A stretch of DNA of 64,000 bases from Variovorax sp. CF313 (GCF_000282635.1 NZ_AKIW01000018.1:1-64000); one strand, 5' to 3'; counted from the stretch's first letter, positions 38,606 to 48,160 are shown. The notes: generated by a model not told the origin, from the letters alone. Program-made: numbers and translations.

Positions 38606-40849
38606 ATGACACATCCACTGAACGACGACGGGAATGACTTCCTGCTGGATCGCCGTGTTTTCTTTCTCGGCACCGCGGGCGCCTTGGCCCTGGGCGCCGC
38701 AGGTTGCGGCGGGGGAGGTGGAGGGTTTTCGACGGTAGGGGGAATTCCCGCGCGGCAGCAGTCGCAACAACAGATATCGGGTGCAACTCCCGATGCCACT
38801 GGCGCTGTCGCTGCCACCGATCCTGTCACCGCCACCGATCCCGTCGCGCCCGACCCGACGGCTCCTCCGACGCATGTGAGGAAGCTCAACCACCCCGGCC
38901 TGCTGCACACGGAGGCCGACCTGAAACGCATCCGGGACAAGCTGGCCGCCAGCGCGCAGCCCTGGGTCGCTGGCTGGAACATGCTGCTCAACGGCCGCCG
39001 CGCCAACCTCGATGCGAAGCCGGTCCCCCTGGAGACCGTGATCCGCGGCGTCGACGGGCAGAACTTCGGCCAGATGATCGTCGACATGCAGCGCGCCCTT
39101 CACCTCGCGCTGCGCTGGAAGATCACGGGCGACGAAGACTACGCCAGGAAGGCGGTGGAGTTTCTCAACGCCTGGTCGTCGACCCTGACCAAGCTGGGTG
39201 GCAACTCGAACGTCTTCCTCGCCTCGGGCCTCTATGGCTACCAATGGGCCGATGCCGCCGAGCTGATGCGCAGCTATGCCGGCTGGGCGCCGGAGGACGT
39301 CACCCGTTTCCAGACCATGCTGCTGAAGGTGTTCTATCCGTTGTGCCACGACTTCCTGGTCAATCACAACGGCACCGAGACACGAAAGGTCACCCACTAT
39401 TGGGCCAACTGGGACCTGTGCAACATCTGCTCGATCTACGCGATAGGCGTGTTCTGCGACCGGCTCGATCTGACCGATGAAGCGGTCAAGTACTACAAGA
39501 CCGGCCGGGGCAACGGCGCGAGTGCCCAGAACGTCTATTTCGTGCACCCGGGCCATCTGGGCCAATGGCAGGAAAGCCACCGCGACCAGGGCCACTCGAC
39601 CTTGGGCATCGCTCTGGCCGGCGCGCTGTGCGAGATGGCCTGGAACCAGGGCGAAGACCTCTACGGGTACTGGAACAACCGGCTGCTGTCCGGCGCCGAG
39701 TACGTCGCCCAGACGAACCTGAGCGACGCCAACGGCAACCCATACACGATGCCGTTCACCCCGTACACCGGCGTCTTCGGCACAGGCACCGCGGTGGCGG
39801 GGACGGGAAGCCCGCGGCCCTGCTGGGAACTCATCTACAACCACTACGTGAACCGCAAGGGCCTCGCGGCACCGTGGACCAAGGCAATCGTCGACAAGGT
39901 ACGGCCGGAGCGCGCCGATGGCGGCGACAGCACCGGCCTGGGCACGCTGCTCTATGCGCGCGATCCGGTCCCTGCCGCCAAACCCAGCGGCCTGAGCGCG
40001 TTCCTCAGCGGCGGCAAGGTGCTGCTGTCGTGGTGGGGCAGTGCCGGCGCCACGCATTACCTCGTTCAGCGCGCCGCTTCGCCCGAGGGCCCGTTCACGA
40101 CCCTCTCGCAAGTCACTGATCCCCGCACCTACACCGACGGCCCGGCCCAAGGCACCTGGTACTACCGGATCGATGCCGTGACCGGCGAAGGCGAGCTCGC
40201 CGGCGCGCAGACCCTGCGCGTGGCCGTCCCCGGCGAGCTGTGGCTGCACCTGCCGCTCAACCGGGATGCCAACGATGCCAGCGGCCACGGCCTGCATGCC
40301 CAGTTGAAGGGCGGCACAAGCTGGGGTGAAGGACGCACGGGCGGAGGCGCGGTGCAGCTCGACGGCCGCAGCGGTCACGTCGCGCTGCCCGATGGGGCCG
40401 TGTCGGCCCTGGGCGATTTCACGATCGCGCTGTGGGTCTACTGGGATGCCTCTGCGGTCAATACGCGCATCTTCGATTTCGGCTCCAACGACGTGGCCTA
40501 CATGGCGGTCATCCCGCGCGATGGCAAAGACCAGCTCCGCTTCATGTCCACGCGCGTGCAGTTCTGGAACGAAGAGTCCGTGTCGTCCGCGAGCGCGCTG
40601 CCCATCGGCCGTTGGGTGCATGTGGCGATCACGCTCTCCGGCACCGTGGGCACTCTCTATGTCGACGGCTCGCCGGTCGCCAGCGAGAGCGAGATCCGGA
40701 TGCCGCCCTTCCAGTTCGGCCATACCACGCAAACCTGGCTGGGCCGCTCGCAGTACGGCGGCGATCCGTTCTTCAAAGGCCGGATGCAGGACCTTCGCAT
40801 CTACAGCGGGGCGCAGGATGCGGCCTTCATCGCGGACCTGGCTCGCTGA
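38606..40849 (+). CDS. Secreted alginate lyase-family polysaccharide lyase with LamG domain
   Basis: A 747-residue lipoprotein with a Tat-type signal (DRRVFFLGTAGALALGAAGC, lipidated Cys at 34) and a Ser/Thr/Pro/Ala linker to residue 90. Residues 92-440 are an alginate-lyase superfamily alpha-barrel: HPGLLHTEADLKRIRDKL, DMQRALHLALRWKITGDEDYA, HYWANWDLCN and HRDQGHSTLGIALAG (in parts) carry the Asn/His/Tyr expected of such lyases. A fibronectin-like segment at 450-540 and a LamG/concanavalin-like domain at 545-745 follow. It likely cleaves a uronic-acid polysaccharide at the cell surface; the substrate is unknown. Confidence 0.85.
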   Translation: MTHPLNDDGNDFLLDRRVFFLGTAGALALGAAGCGGGGGGFSTVGGIPARQQSQQQISGATPDATGAVAATDPVTATDPVAPDPTAPPTHVRKLNHPGLLHTEADLKRIRDKLAASAQPWVAGWNMLLNGRRANLDAKPVPLETVIRGVDGQNFGQMIVDMQRALHLALRWKITGDEDYARKAVEFLNAWSSTLTKLGGNSNVFLASGLYGYQWADAAELMRSYAGWAPEDVTRFQTMLLKVFYPLCHDFLVNHNGTETRKVTHYWANWDLCNICSIYAIGVFCDRLDLTDEAVKYYKTGRGNGASAQNVYFVHPGHLGQWQESHRDQGHSTLGIALAGALCEMAWNQGEDLYGYWNNRLLSGAEYVAQTNLSDANGNPYTMPFTPYTGVFGTGTAVAGTGSPRPCWELIYNHYVNRKGLAAPWTKAIVDKVRPERADGGDSTGLGTLLYARDPVPAAKPSGLSAFLSGGKVLLSWWGSAGATHYLVQRAASPEGPFTTLSQVTDPRTYTDGPAQGTWYYRIDAVTGEGELAGAQTLRVAVPGELWLHLPLNRDANDASGHGLHAQLKGGTSWGEGRTGGGAVQLDGRSGHVALPDGAVSALGDFTIALWVYWDASAVNTRIFDFGSNDVAYMAVIPRDGKDQLRFMSTRVQFWNEESVSSASALPIGRWVHVAITLSGTVGTLYVDGSPVASESEIRMPPFQFGHTTQTWLGRSQYGGDPFFKGRMQDLRIYSGAQDAAFIADLAR

Positions 40850-40989
40850 CAGCCGTAGGGCAGCTGCACAGCCTTCAATCCAGCTCGGCGGCCATCACAA
40901 GCCGCGGGGAACCCGGCAACCCTGAACCAGAACCGGCGTGCACCTCCTCGGTCGCGCCGGTGTTTCCTTCGATTCACCAGACTTCTCTC

Positions 40990-42294
40990 ATGAACATTCT
41001 TTCTCAACGATGCGCTTGCGCACTGATGACTTCGCTGCTGCTTTTCGGATGTGGCGGCGGAGGCGGGGGCGGTAGTGGAGCCGGCGTTGCGCTGGTCGGC
41101 AGCCCGACAGGTCAGTCCGGCAGCGGCGGTCCATCCAATGCCGGCCAGAGCGGCAGCCAAGGCGGCAGTGGCAGCACGACTGGCGGTGGTACCCAGGCCG
41201 GTGGTGGCACTACGGGCAACCCGGGCGGCGACGCTGCACCCGTTGCGGCGTCGGCCGCCCTGGTCGCGAAGCTTGGCAAGCCCTCTCGCGTGCTGGTTGG
41301 CCTGGGCGCCACTTCCATCGACGACATGAAGAGCCAGGACATTCACCCCGACATCGTGGAGCGCTATCTGGTGGGCGTCGGCGCGGGGTCGTGGCCCACG
41401 TGGAACAGTCCCGATGGGGCCTACGTCACCTTCTCCGCGCAAGCCGCCGAGGCTTATGGTGCGGTTCCCATGTTCACGCTCTACCAGATGACGGCGAACG
41501 GCGAGGGCAATCTGAGCGGCATCAGCGATGCGACCTTCATGGACAAGTACTGGGGGCAGGTCCGGCTGATGTACCAGCGCATCGCGGAATGGGGCAAGCC
41601 TGCCCTGGTGAATGTGGAGCCGGACTTCTGGGGCTTCGCCGCGTCGCAGGCGCCTGGTCGCGATCTGACGAAGATGGCCGCCGCCGTGAGCGGCCAGCCG
41701 GAATGCAGCACGCTGCCGAACACCGTCGCGGGTCTCGGCCAGTGCTTCGTGCAGATGGGCCGGAAGGTCGCGCCCAAGGCGCTGCTCGGATTCCCGCCCG
41801 CCTTCTGGAGCGGTACGCCTGCGGAGATTGCCGCCCAGATGCGCACGGCCGGGGCGAACCAGGCGGACTTCATCGTCGCCCAGACCAGCGACCGTGACGC
41901 GGGCTGCAGGGAAGCCGCATCGCCGCCCGCGGAATGCCAGAACGGAAGCGCTCCGTTCTATTGGGACGCGAGCAACAAGACCAGCCCGAACTTCCACGAT
42001 TCGCAGAAGCAGTATTCGGACTACCGCGCGGCGCTGGGCAACGGCCTGCCGATCCTGTGGTGGCAGACACCGATGGGCGTGCCTTCCGACACGCCCGGCG
42101 GCACCGACCAGCACTACCGCGACAACCACGTCGACTACATGCTGCGCAACACCCAGGAATACGGCGATATGCACACCTTCGGGATCGTCTTCAGCGCAGG
42201 AGGCAGCCACCAGACCTCGATCAGCACGGATGGCGGTCAGTTCGCGCGTCTTTCAGCGCAGTACCTCGCGGGAAGCGGTGCTGCCTTGAAGTAG
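40990..42294 (+). CDS. Secreted Gly-rich lipoprotein with barrel-like domain, unknown family
   Basis: A 434-residue lipoprotein. The signal ends at a lipobox LLFGC (Cys21), followed by a poly-Gly and Gly/Ser/Thr linker up to about residue 85. The domain at 90-434 has alternating strand/helix segments like a TIM barrel (RVLVGLGATS, GAVPMFTLYQMTANGEG, PALVNVEPDFWGF with an acidic pair, LLGFPPAFWSG, GLPILWWQTPMG, FGIVFSAGG). It may be a glycoside hydrolase, but I recognise no family. It follows the lyase gene by 140 bases in the same direction, so both may act on one polysaccharide. Confidence 0.75.
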   Translation: MNILSQRCACALMTSLLLFGCGGGGGGGSGAGVALVGSPTGQSGSGGPSNAGQSGSQGGSGSTTGGGTQAGGGTTGNPGGDAAPVAASAALVAKLGKPSRVLVGLGATSIDDMKSQDIHPDIVERYLVGVGAGSWPTWNSPDGAYVTFSAQAAEAYGAVPMFTLYQMTANGEGNLSGISDATFMDKYWGQVRLMYQRIAEWGKPALVNVEPDFWGFAASQAPGRDLTKMAAAVSGQPECSTLPNTVAGLGQCFVQMGRKVAPKALLGFPPAFWSGTPAEIAAQMRTAGANQADFIVAQTSDRDAGCREAASPPAECQNGSAPFYWDASNKTSPNFHDSQKQYSDYRAALGNGLPILWWQTPMGVPSDTPGGTDQHYRDNHVDYMLRNTQEYGDMHTFGIVFSAGGSHQTSISTDGGQFARLSAQYLAGSGAALK

Positions 42295-42298
42295 CGGT

Positions 42299-42348
42299 TT
42301 CCTGTCGAAAGGGGCCTCTACCGCGCGGTGGTGCTCCATCGACAGGAA
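42299..42348 (+). other. Long imperfect stem-loop after the Gly-rich lipoprotein gene
   Basis: Arms TTCCTGTCGA (42299-42308) and TCGACAGGAA (42339-42348) are perfectly complementary. The 30 bases between them can fold further (GGGGC with GCTCC, ACCG with CGGT). It begins 5 bases after the stop codon. There is no T-run, so it may act as an mRNA 3' end protector or a Rho-linked end. Confidence 0.55.
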
Positions 42349-42491
42349 TGACAGAAGCGGGGGGGGAGGCAAGCAGCAAGGCCAATCCCTTGCTCTCGTC
42401 GACCATATCCGCTTGAAGGGGACTCGTGATGAGCGCTCCTAAAACCCTATACGGTCGGGTCACAAACCCTTGCGCATAATTGACGCAAGCT

Positions 42492-43457
42492 ATGACTCTC
42501 ACCGAACTCAAATACATCGTCGCGGTGGCCCGCGAACGGCACTTCGGCAAGGCGGCCGAGGCCTGCTACGTTTCCCAGCCGACCCTGTCGGTCGCCATCA
42601 AGAAGCTCGAGGACGAGCTCGAAGTCAAGCTCTTCGAGCGCAGCGCCGGCGAAGTGACCGTCACGCCGCTCGGCGAGCAGATCGTGCAGCAGGCCCAGAG
42701 CGTGCTCGACCAGGCGGCCAGCATCAAGGAGATCGCCAAGCGCGGCAAAGACCCGCTGGCCGGTCCGCTGAACCTGGGCGTGATCTACACCATCGGGCCG
42801 TACCTGCTGCCCGACCTCGTGCGGCAGGTGATCGCGCGCACGCCGCAGATGCCGCTGGTGCTGCAGGAGAACTTCACCGTCAAGCTGCTCGAGATGCTGC
42901 GCGCCGGCGAGATCGACTGCGCCATCATGGCCGAGCCCTTTCCCGACACCGGCCTCGCGATGGCGCCGCTGTACGACGAGCCCTTCATGGCGGCTCTGCC
43001 CAACAAGCACAAGTTGGCCGACCGCGAATCGATCACCTCGGAAGAGCTGCAGAGCGAGACCATGCTGCTGCTGGGCACCGGCCACTGCTTTCGCGACCAC
43101 GTGCTGGAGGTGTGCCCGGAGTTCGCGCGCTTCTCCAGCAACGCTGAGGGCATCCGCAAGAGCTTCGAAGGCTCGTCGCTGGAGACCATCAAGCACATGG
43201 TGGCCTCGGGCATGGGTGTGACGCTGGTGCCGCGCCTGTCGGTGCCTGCCGATGCACTCAAGCCCAAGCTCAAGGGCCGCAAGGAACTCGAGCAGATGGT
43301 GCGCTACCTGCCGGTGCGCGACGCGCAGGACCGCGACCCGCCCACGCGCCGCGTGGTGCTCGCATGGCGGCGCACCTTCACGCGCTACGAGGCGATCGCG
43401 GCGCTGCGCAACGCGATCTATGCCTGCGAGCTGCCGGGCGTGAAGCGCCTTTCGTAG
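42492..43457 (+). CDS. oxyR: Hydrogen peroxide-sensing regulator OxyR
   Basis: A 321-residue LysR regulator with the redox pair of OxyR: GHCFRDHVLEVCPEF holds two Cys nine apart, as Cys199 and Cys208 in E. coli. The N-terminal helix-turn-helix (YIVAVARERHFGKAAEACYVSQPTLS in parts) is typical. Oxidation forms a disulfide and turns on peroxide defence. The ATG at 42492 was chosen over a TTG at 42480. The next gene is dps, a classic OxyR target. Confidence 0.95.
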   Translation: MTLTELKYIVAVARERHFGKAAEACYVSQPTLSVAIKKLEDELEVKLFERSAGEVTVTPLGEQIVQQAQSVLDQAASIKEIAKRGKDPLAGPLNLGVIYTIGPYLLPDLVRQVIARTPQMPLVLQENFTVKLLEMLRAGEIDCAIMAEPFPDTGLAMAPLYDEPFMAALPNKHKLADRESITSEELQSETMLLLGTGHCFRDHVLEVCPEFARFSSNAEGIRKSFEGSSLETIKHMVASGMGVTLVPRLSVPADALKPKLKGRKELEQMVRYLPVRDAQDRDPPTRRVVLAWRRTFTRYEAIAALRNAIYACELPGVKRLS

Positions 43458-43597
43458 CAGCATTTGCGGGGTCGGCCTGCGCGCCGGCCGTTCTGAATCG
43501 TTGATCGCTGAGATAGAGTGGCGCTGTTGCGAAGCCGCATGCCGGCTTTCAGAATCGGGGTGTCCACTCCTCCCAATTTGAAGAAAGACTTCCCGCC

Positions 43598-44173
43598 ATG
43601 GCCAAAGCCTCGAAGAAATCGTCGTCCGCCTCCTCCGCCGGCAAGGTGCCCAAGAAGGGCGGCACGGTGGTCGCGCAGGAGTCGGGCAGCCGCAATGCGC
43701 CGATCATCAACATCGGCATCGAGCGCCAGGACCGCGCCGCCATCGCCGAAGGCCTGAGCCGCGTGCTGGCCGACACCTACACGCTCTACCTCACCACGCA
43801 CAATTTCCACTGGAACGTGACCGGCCCGCACTTCAACTCGCTGCATGCGATGTTCATGGGCCAGTACACCGAGCTGTGGGGCGCGACCGACGTGCTGGCC
43901 GAGCGCATCCGCGCGCTGGGCCACTATGCGCCGGGCTCGTACGCCGAGTTCAGCAAGATCGCCACCGTGCCCGACGTGCCGCAGACCCCGCCCAAGGCGA
44001 TGGAGATGGTGCGCATCCTGGTGAAGGGCCACGAAACCGTGTCGCGCATCGCGCGCGAATTCATTCCGGTCGCCGAAGAAGCAGGCGACGACCCGACGGC
44101 CGACATGCTGACCGCGCGCTGCACGGTGCACGATCAGACGGCCTGGATGCTGCGTTCGCTCCTTGAAGACTGA
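43598..44173 (+). CDS. dps: Dps-family DNA-binding ferritin-like protein
   Basis: A 191-residue Dps: ferroxidase residues are in [16 protein letters not shown] (near 68-83), with partners downstream in [16 protein letters not shown] (near 94-109). The first 25 residues are rich in Lys and Ser ([20 protein letters not shown]), as in Dps proteins that bind DNA through the N-terminus. It forms 12-mers that oxidise and store iron using peroxide. It lies 140 bases after oxyR and overlaps the ubiA start by 11 bases. Confidence 0.95.
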   Translation: MAKASKKSSSASSAGKVPKKGGTVVAQESGSRNAPIINIGIERQDRAAIAEGLSRVLADTYTLYLTTHNFHWNVTGPHFNSLHAMFMGQYTELWGATDVLAERIRALGHYAPGSYAEFSKIATVPDVPQTPPKAMEMVRILVKGHETVSRIAREFIPVAEEAGDDPTADMLTARCTVHDQTAWMLRSLLED

Positions 44174-45062
44174 GTCCGCTCCCCCCACCACCGCGCCCGT
44201 GCCTCCTCGCGGGCGTTTTGCGTTGTACCTCGACCTGATCCGCTGGAACCGTCCAGCGGGTTGGCTGCTGCTGCTGTGGCCCACGCTGGGCGCGCTCTGG
44301 TTCGCGGCGGGCGGCTGGCCCGGCTGGCACCTGCTGGTGGTATTCACGCTCGGCACCTTCCTCATGCGCAGCGCGGGCTGCTGCGTCAACGACGTGGCCG
44401 ACCGCGACTTCGACCGCCATGTGAAGCGCACGGCGCAGCGGCCCGTCACCAGCGGCGCGATGTCGGTCAAGGAGGCGCTGGGGCTGGGCGTGGTGCTGGC
44501 GTTGGCGGCCTTCGGGCTGGTGCTCACGACCAACCGCGCGACGGTGCTGTGGTCGTTCGCGGCATTGGCCATCACGCTGATCTACCCGTTCGCCAAGCGC
44601 TTCGTCTCGGTCCCTCAGGCGGTGCTGGGCATTGCCTTCAGCTTCGGCATTCCGATGGCCTTCGCGGCGGTGCAGTCCACCGTGCCGGTCTTCGCTGCGT
44701 GGCTGCTGGCGGGCAACCTGTTCTGGGTGCTGGCCTACGACACCGAGTACGCGATGGTCGACCGCGACGACGACCTCAAGATCGGCATGAAGACCTCGGC
44801 CATCACCTTCGGCCGCTTCGATGTGGCGGCGGTGATGGCGAGCTACGCGATCTTCCTCGCAGTCTGGACCTGGGCCGGCGCGAGCAACTCGCTGGGCACG
44901 CTGTTCTACGCCGGCATCGCCGCGGCCGCGGTGCAGGCGCTGTGGCACTGGCGGCTGATCCGCGAGCGCACGCGCGAGGGCTGCTTCAAGGCCTTCCGTC
45001 TGAACCATTGGCTGGGCTTCACGGTGTTCGCCGGCATAGTGGTCGGCTACGCCGTCCGCTGA
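44163..45062 (+). CDS. ubiA: 4-hydroxybenzoate polyprenyltransferase
   Basis: A 299-residue membrane prenyltransferase of ubiquinone synthesis. Both Asp-rich motifs are present: NDVADRDFD (near 76-84) and [16 protein letters not shown] (near 193-208), with about eight hydrophobic segments. The TTG at 44163 overlaps dps by 11 bases; a GTG at 44199 (giving [11 protein letters not shown]) is an equally plausible start. Confidence 0.94.
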   Translation: MKTESAPPTTAPVPPRGRFALYLDLIRWNRPAGWLLLLWPTLGALWFAAGGWPGWHLLVVFTLGTFLMRSAGCCVNDVADRDFDRHVKRTAQRPVTSGAMSVKEALGLGVVLALAAFGLVLTTNRATVLWSFAALAITLIYPFAKRFVSVPQAVLGIAFSFGIPMAFAAVQSTVPVFAAWLLAGNLFWVLAYDTEYAMVDRDDDLKIGMKTSAITFGRFDVAAVMASYAIFLAVWTWAGASNSLGTLFYAGIAAAAVQALWHWRLIRERTREGCFKAFRLNHWLGFTVFAGIVVGYAVR

Positions 45063-45072
45063 GAGTGCCCGC

Positions 45073-45543
45073 ATGCTGGAACAGTTGAAGCGAAAGATCG
45101 GCCAGGAGGGCTTCTCCGGATGGCACTTCATCACGCAGGAGATGGTCCAGCGCTATTCGGAGCTGTCGGGCGACGGCGAAGGCGAGTGGATCCATCTCGA
45201 TCCCGAGCGCGCGGCGCGCGAGGCGGACTACGGCGGCACCATCGTGCAGGGCTTCTTCCAGGTCTCGCACCTGGTCCGGCTGACCGGTGAGGCCATGCGC
45301 ACGCTGCTGCCCTTCGATTCGAATTACGCGCTGAACTACGGTTTCGACCGCCTGCGCTTCGTGCGGCCGATGCCGGTGGGCGCGCGCTTCCGGGCGCGCG
45401 TGCACATCGTGGATGTGACGCCCAAGCCCGGCGACAGCTTCATGGTGAAGGAGGAGGTGCTGCTCGAACTGGAAGACGGCACCGTCACGCTGGCCGCCGA
45501 GTGGCTGTTCTTCCTCGGGCCCGGCGCGCTGCCGCCGGCCTGA
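45073..45543 (+). CDS. MaoC/NodN-type hot-dog dehydratase-like protein
   Basis: A 156-residue hot-dog protein. The MaoC hydratase segment SELSGDGEGEWIHLDPERA (near 34-52) holds the Asp and His of the active site, and GGTIVQGFFQVS follows it. The C-terminal strand LEDGTVTLAAEWLFF closes the fold. The substrate is probably an acyl-CoA thioester. It lies 10 bases after ubiA and converges with proC after 2 bases. Confidence 0.88.
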   Translation: MLEQLKRKIGQEGFSGWHFITQEMVQRYSELSGDGEGEWIHLDPERAAREADYGGTIVQGFFQVSHLVRLTGEAMRTLLPFDSNYALNYGFDRLRFVRPMPVGARFRARVHIVDVTPKPGDSFMVKEEVLLELEDGTVTLAAEWLFFLGPGALPPA

Positions 45544-45545
45544 AA

Positions 45546-46403
45546 TCAGCCGCGGCCGAATTCCTCGCCCAGTTCGGCGGCGCGCTTCTGCGCGGCGCGG
45601 ATCGCGGTCTTGAACTGCGCCTTCACGTCGGCCTGCTGCAGCGAGGTGATGGCCGCGTACGTGGTGCCACCCTTGGAGGTCACGCGCTCGCGCAGCACCG
45701 ACGGCGGTTCGGTTGCGCTGTGCGCCAGCGCCGAGGCGCCGGTGAAGGTGCCGATGGCCAGCCGCTGGGCCTGCTCGGGCGTCAGGCCCATCTCGACGCC
45801 GGCTTCGGTCATCGCCTCGATGAAATAGAAGACGTACGCCGGGCCCGAGCCTGACATGGCGGTCACGGCGTCGAGTGCCGATTCGGCGTCGACCCAGATC
45901 AGCTCGCCGGTCGGCGCCAGCAGCTGCCCGACCAGCGAGCGGTCGGCCCCTTCGACGCCGGGTCGGGCGTACAGGCCCGTCATCCCTTTGCCCACGAGTG
46001 CCGGCGTGTTGGGCATGGCGCGCACCACGCGCTCCGTTCCGAGCCAGCGGGCGATGCTGTCGGACGGGATGCCCGCGGCCACGCTCAGGTGCAGCGCGTC
46101 TTCAGTGAAGCCGCGCACCGGACGGGCTGCTTCGGCAAAGGCCTGGGGCTTGACTGCCCACACCACCACCCCGCAGCGCGACAGCGCCTCGCCCGCGTCG
46201 GCCTTCGCGGCGATGCCGAAGGACTGGGCCAGCTTGGTGCGGGCCTCCTCGAAGGGCTCGACCACCTCGAACGCATCCGCCGGGGTGCCTTGCTGGATCA
46301 GGCCGCCAATGATGGCGCTGGCCATGTTGCCGCCTCCGATGAAGGCGACGGGGGGCAGCGGCGCGGGGCCGGTGCGGGGCAGGAAGGTCACGGCGATGGT
46401 CAT
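45546..46403 (-). CDS. proC: Pyrroline-5-carboxylate reductase
   Basis: A 285-residue enzyme for the last step of proline synthesis. The dinucleotide loop is VAFIGGGNMASAIIGGL (near 19-35), followed by VWAVKPQ, RAMPNTPALVGKGMTGLY and the C-terminal signature AVTAMSGSGPAYVFYFIEAM with LRERVTSKGGTT (in parts). The N-terminus has about 15 extra residues before the loop. Its start overlaps the stop of the upstream phytase-like gene by ATGA. Confidence 0.96.
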   Translation of the reverse strand: MTIAVTFLPRTGPAPLPPVAFIGGGNMASAIIGGLIQQGTPADAFEVVEPFEEARTKLAQSFGIAAKADAGEALSRCGVVVWAVKPQAFAEAARPVRGFTEDALHLSVAAGIPSDSIARWLGTERVVRAMPNTPALVGKGMTGLYARPGVEGADRSLVGQLLAPTGELIWVDAESALDAVTAMSGSGPAYVFYFIEAMTEAGVEMGLTPEQAQRLAIGTFTGASALAHSATEPPSVLRERVTSKGGTTYAAITSLQQADVKAQFKTAIRAAQKRAAELGEEFGRG

Positions 46404-47563
46404 GGTCGGTCGGCGTATTCGAAGGCGGCGAACTGGGTGATTTGAAGCGGATTGAAATTGTCGTCGCTCACGACGACCAGCATGCGCTTGCCATCGGGCA
46501 GGGGTGGTCCCCAGCACATGCCCTCGGTGTTGTCGAGGCGTGACAGGCCGAGCGCGGCGAAGTCGGCCACCAGGGTCTTGGCCGCCGGCCGGTGGTTGCC
46601 CGGCGCCAGTGCGTCGATGGCGAGCACATCGCTGGCGGCACGGGTGTCGATTTCATACAGGCGCAGCGAATTGCCGGCGCCGGTGGCGTAGGCGCGCTCC
46701 AGCACCAGCATGCGGTCCGCATCGAGCATCAGGATCTCGCTCACGCCGTTGTCGGCGTAGCTGCCGGGAATCAGCGGGCGCAGGGGGATGGCGTCGGGAA
46801 CGTAGGCGATCTGGCGGTCGGCCTGGCCGGTTTCCAGATCGATCCGGGTGAAGCGGCAAGGCCCGCCTGGGGCGCCGGTGGTGGGCTCGGGGCCGTCCTG
46901 GATCAGGGCGTTTTCCATGCCGAGCCAGGCGAAGCGGCCATCGGGCGTGAGGGCCAGTCCTTCGAGCGTCAGGTTGTCGCGCGGGCCGCGGCGCTGGGCG
47001 GGGTCGGGCCTGAACATGGCCGGAAGGGAGAATTCACGCAGAAAGCGGCCGTCGCGAGCCGACTCGTACAGCGCCGGGCCGAAGCCGCGGGCGATGTCGC
47101 CCTCGCTGGTCCACAGCAAGGTGTTGGTTGCAGGCCGCAGCCGCAATGCCTCGGGGTCGGGAACCGGAAGTCCCTCGACCGCCCGGCGCCTGTTGGGCCA
47201 GGGGCCGCCGCCGGGGCGTTGCAGCTGCACCACGCCGAGGGGCTCGGGGCGCGCGGCCTGCGGCTGGGGCCATCGGGCGATGTAGTAGCGCACAGGCGCG
47301 AGGTCCGATCGATCATCGCTGATAAGCAGGTACTCACCTCGGATTGGGTCGTAGTCGATGCCCGAGAGGCCTCCGGCCACGGTGCCCTCTATATCGAAGC
47401 GGTGCGCCCAGCGGGCCTCCGCGATGCGCCGCAGCCGGCCGGGGTCCGGGTTCGGCGCGGCACTCTGGCAGCCGGCCAGGCCCAGCGCCAGCAGGCCGGC
47501 CGCGCCCGCCAGCACGCGCCGACGCTTCGGCTGGGGAAGGTAGGAATTCAAGGCGTCGCGCAC
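46400..47563 (-). CDS. Phytase-like (esterase-like activity of phytase) lipoprotein
   Basis: With the GTG at 47563 it is 387 residues: a twin-arginine/lipoprotein signal (PKRRRVLAGAAGLLALGLAGC), then a beta-propeller-type domain: GTVAGGLSGIDYDPIRGEYLLISDDRS, NLTLEGLALTPDGRFAWLGMENAL and LSRLDNTEGMCWG (in parts), the pattern of the phytase-like esterase family. No catalytic site can be assigned. A longer frame from 47653 exists but would cross the promoter of rplN. It overlaps proC by 4 bases. Confidence 0.85.
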   Translation of the reverse strand: MRDALNSYLPQPKRRRVLAGAAGLLALGLAGCQSAAPNPDPGRLRRIAEARWAHRFDIEGTVAGGLSGIDYDPIRGEYLLISDDRSDLAPVRYYIARWPQPQAARPEPLGVVQLQRPGGGPWPNRRRAVEGLPVPDPEALRLRPATNTLLWTSEGDIARGFGPALYESARDGRFLREFSLPAMFRPDPAQRRGPRDNLTLEGLALTPDGRFAWLGMENALIQDGPEPTTGAPGGPCRFTRIDLETGQADRQIAYVPDAIPLRPLIPGSYADNGVSEILMLDADRMLVLERAYATGAGNSLRLYEIDTRAASDVLAIDALAPGNHRPAAKTLVADFAALGLSRLDNTEGMCWGPPLPDGKRMLVVVSDDNFNPLQITQFAAFEYADRP

Positions 47564-47606
47564 CGCCTGGAGTCTAGTACCAGCGCGCGGTGATGTAATG
47601 GGGTTG

Positions 47607-47635
47607 TTGACATCGGCAGTAGTGCGTGCCACAAT
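47607..47635 (+). promoter_or_regulatory. Sigma70 promoter of the spc operon (rplN)
   Basis: Consensus -35 TTGACA (47607-47612), 17-base spacer, -10 CACAAT (47630-47635), about 140 bases before the rplN ATG. The leader holds two stem-loops: GCTTCGC/GCGAAGC (47641-47663) and GCCTCGA/TCGAGGC (47684-47702). They could be regulatory; the Tgt-style riboswitch families do not fit. Confidence 0.7.
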
Positions 47636-47778
47636 CGCTGGCTTCGCTTTCAAAAGGCGAAGCTTTCAGCCCAAAGCGGAAGTGCCTCGAGTGGTTCGAG
47701 GCATGGACGACGGGCCCAAGACTGACCGCGGTGCCTCCCTCCTGGATGCACATCGGTACAAGTTGGGAATATCAAGAA

Positions 47779-48147
47779 ATGATCCAAACTGAATCCCGGC
47801 TCGAAGTGGCCGACAACACGGGCGCGAAATCCGTCCTGTGTATCAAGGTGCTCGGTGGCTCCAAGCGGCGTTATGCCAGCGTGGGCGACGTCATCAAGGT
47901 CAGCATCAAGGAAGCCGCTCCACGTGGTCGCGTCAAGAAGGGCGAGATCTACAGTGCAGTGGTGGTCCGTACCGCCAAGGGCATCCGTCGCGCCGACGGT
48001 TCGCTCGTCAAGTTCGACGGCAATGCCGCCGTGCTGCTCAACGCCAAGCTGGAGCCCATCGGCACCCGCATCTTCGGACCGGTCACGCGCGAACTGCGCA
48101 CCGAGAAGTTCATGAAGATCGTGTCGCTGGCACCCGAAGTTCTGTAA
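47779..48147 (+). CDS. rplN: Ribosomal protein uL14
   Basis: A 122-residue protein beginning [18 protein letters not shown], the universal L14 start; E. coli L14 is almost the same length. It binds 23S rRNA and forms an intersubunit bridge with 16S helix 14. It opens this operon: rpmC and rpsQ, which precede rplN in E. coli, are not here. Fourteen bases separate it from rplX. Confidence 0.98.
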   Translation: MIQTESRLEVADNTGAKSVLCIKVLGGSKRRYASVGDVIKVSIKEAAPRGRVKKGEIYSAVVVRTAKGIRRADGSLVKFDGNAAVLLNAKLEPIGTRIFGPVTRELRTEKFMKIVSLAPEVL

Positions 48148-48160
48148 GGACAACAACGCC

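Noticed and set aside
41031..41230. Gly-rich repeats as a possible CRISPR or tandem repeat array
   Set aside because: They encode the Gly/Ser linker of a lipoprotein; units are irregular and there are no spacers.
23152..42480. Integrated element or phage
   Set aside because: No integrase, transposase, att repeats or phage genes could be seen at either edge; only gene content suggests acquisition.
47641..47702. Riboswitch in the rplN leader
   Set aside because: Two simple hairpins only; no known riboswitch core can be drawn.
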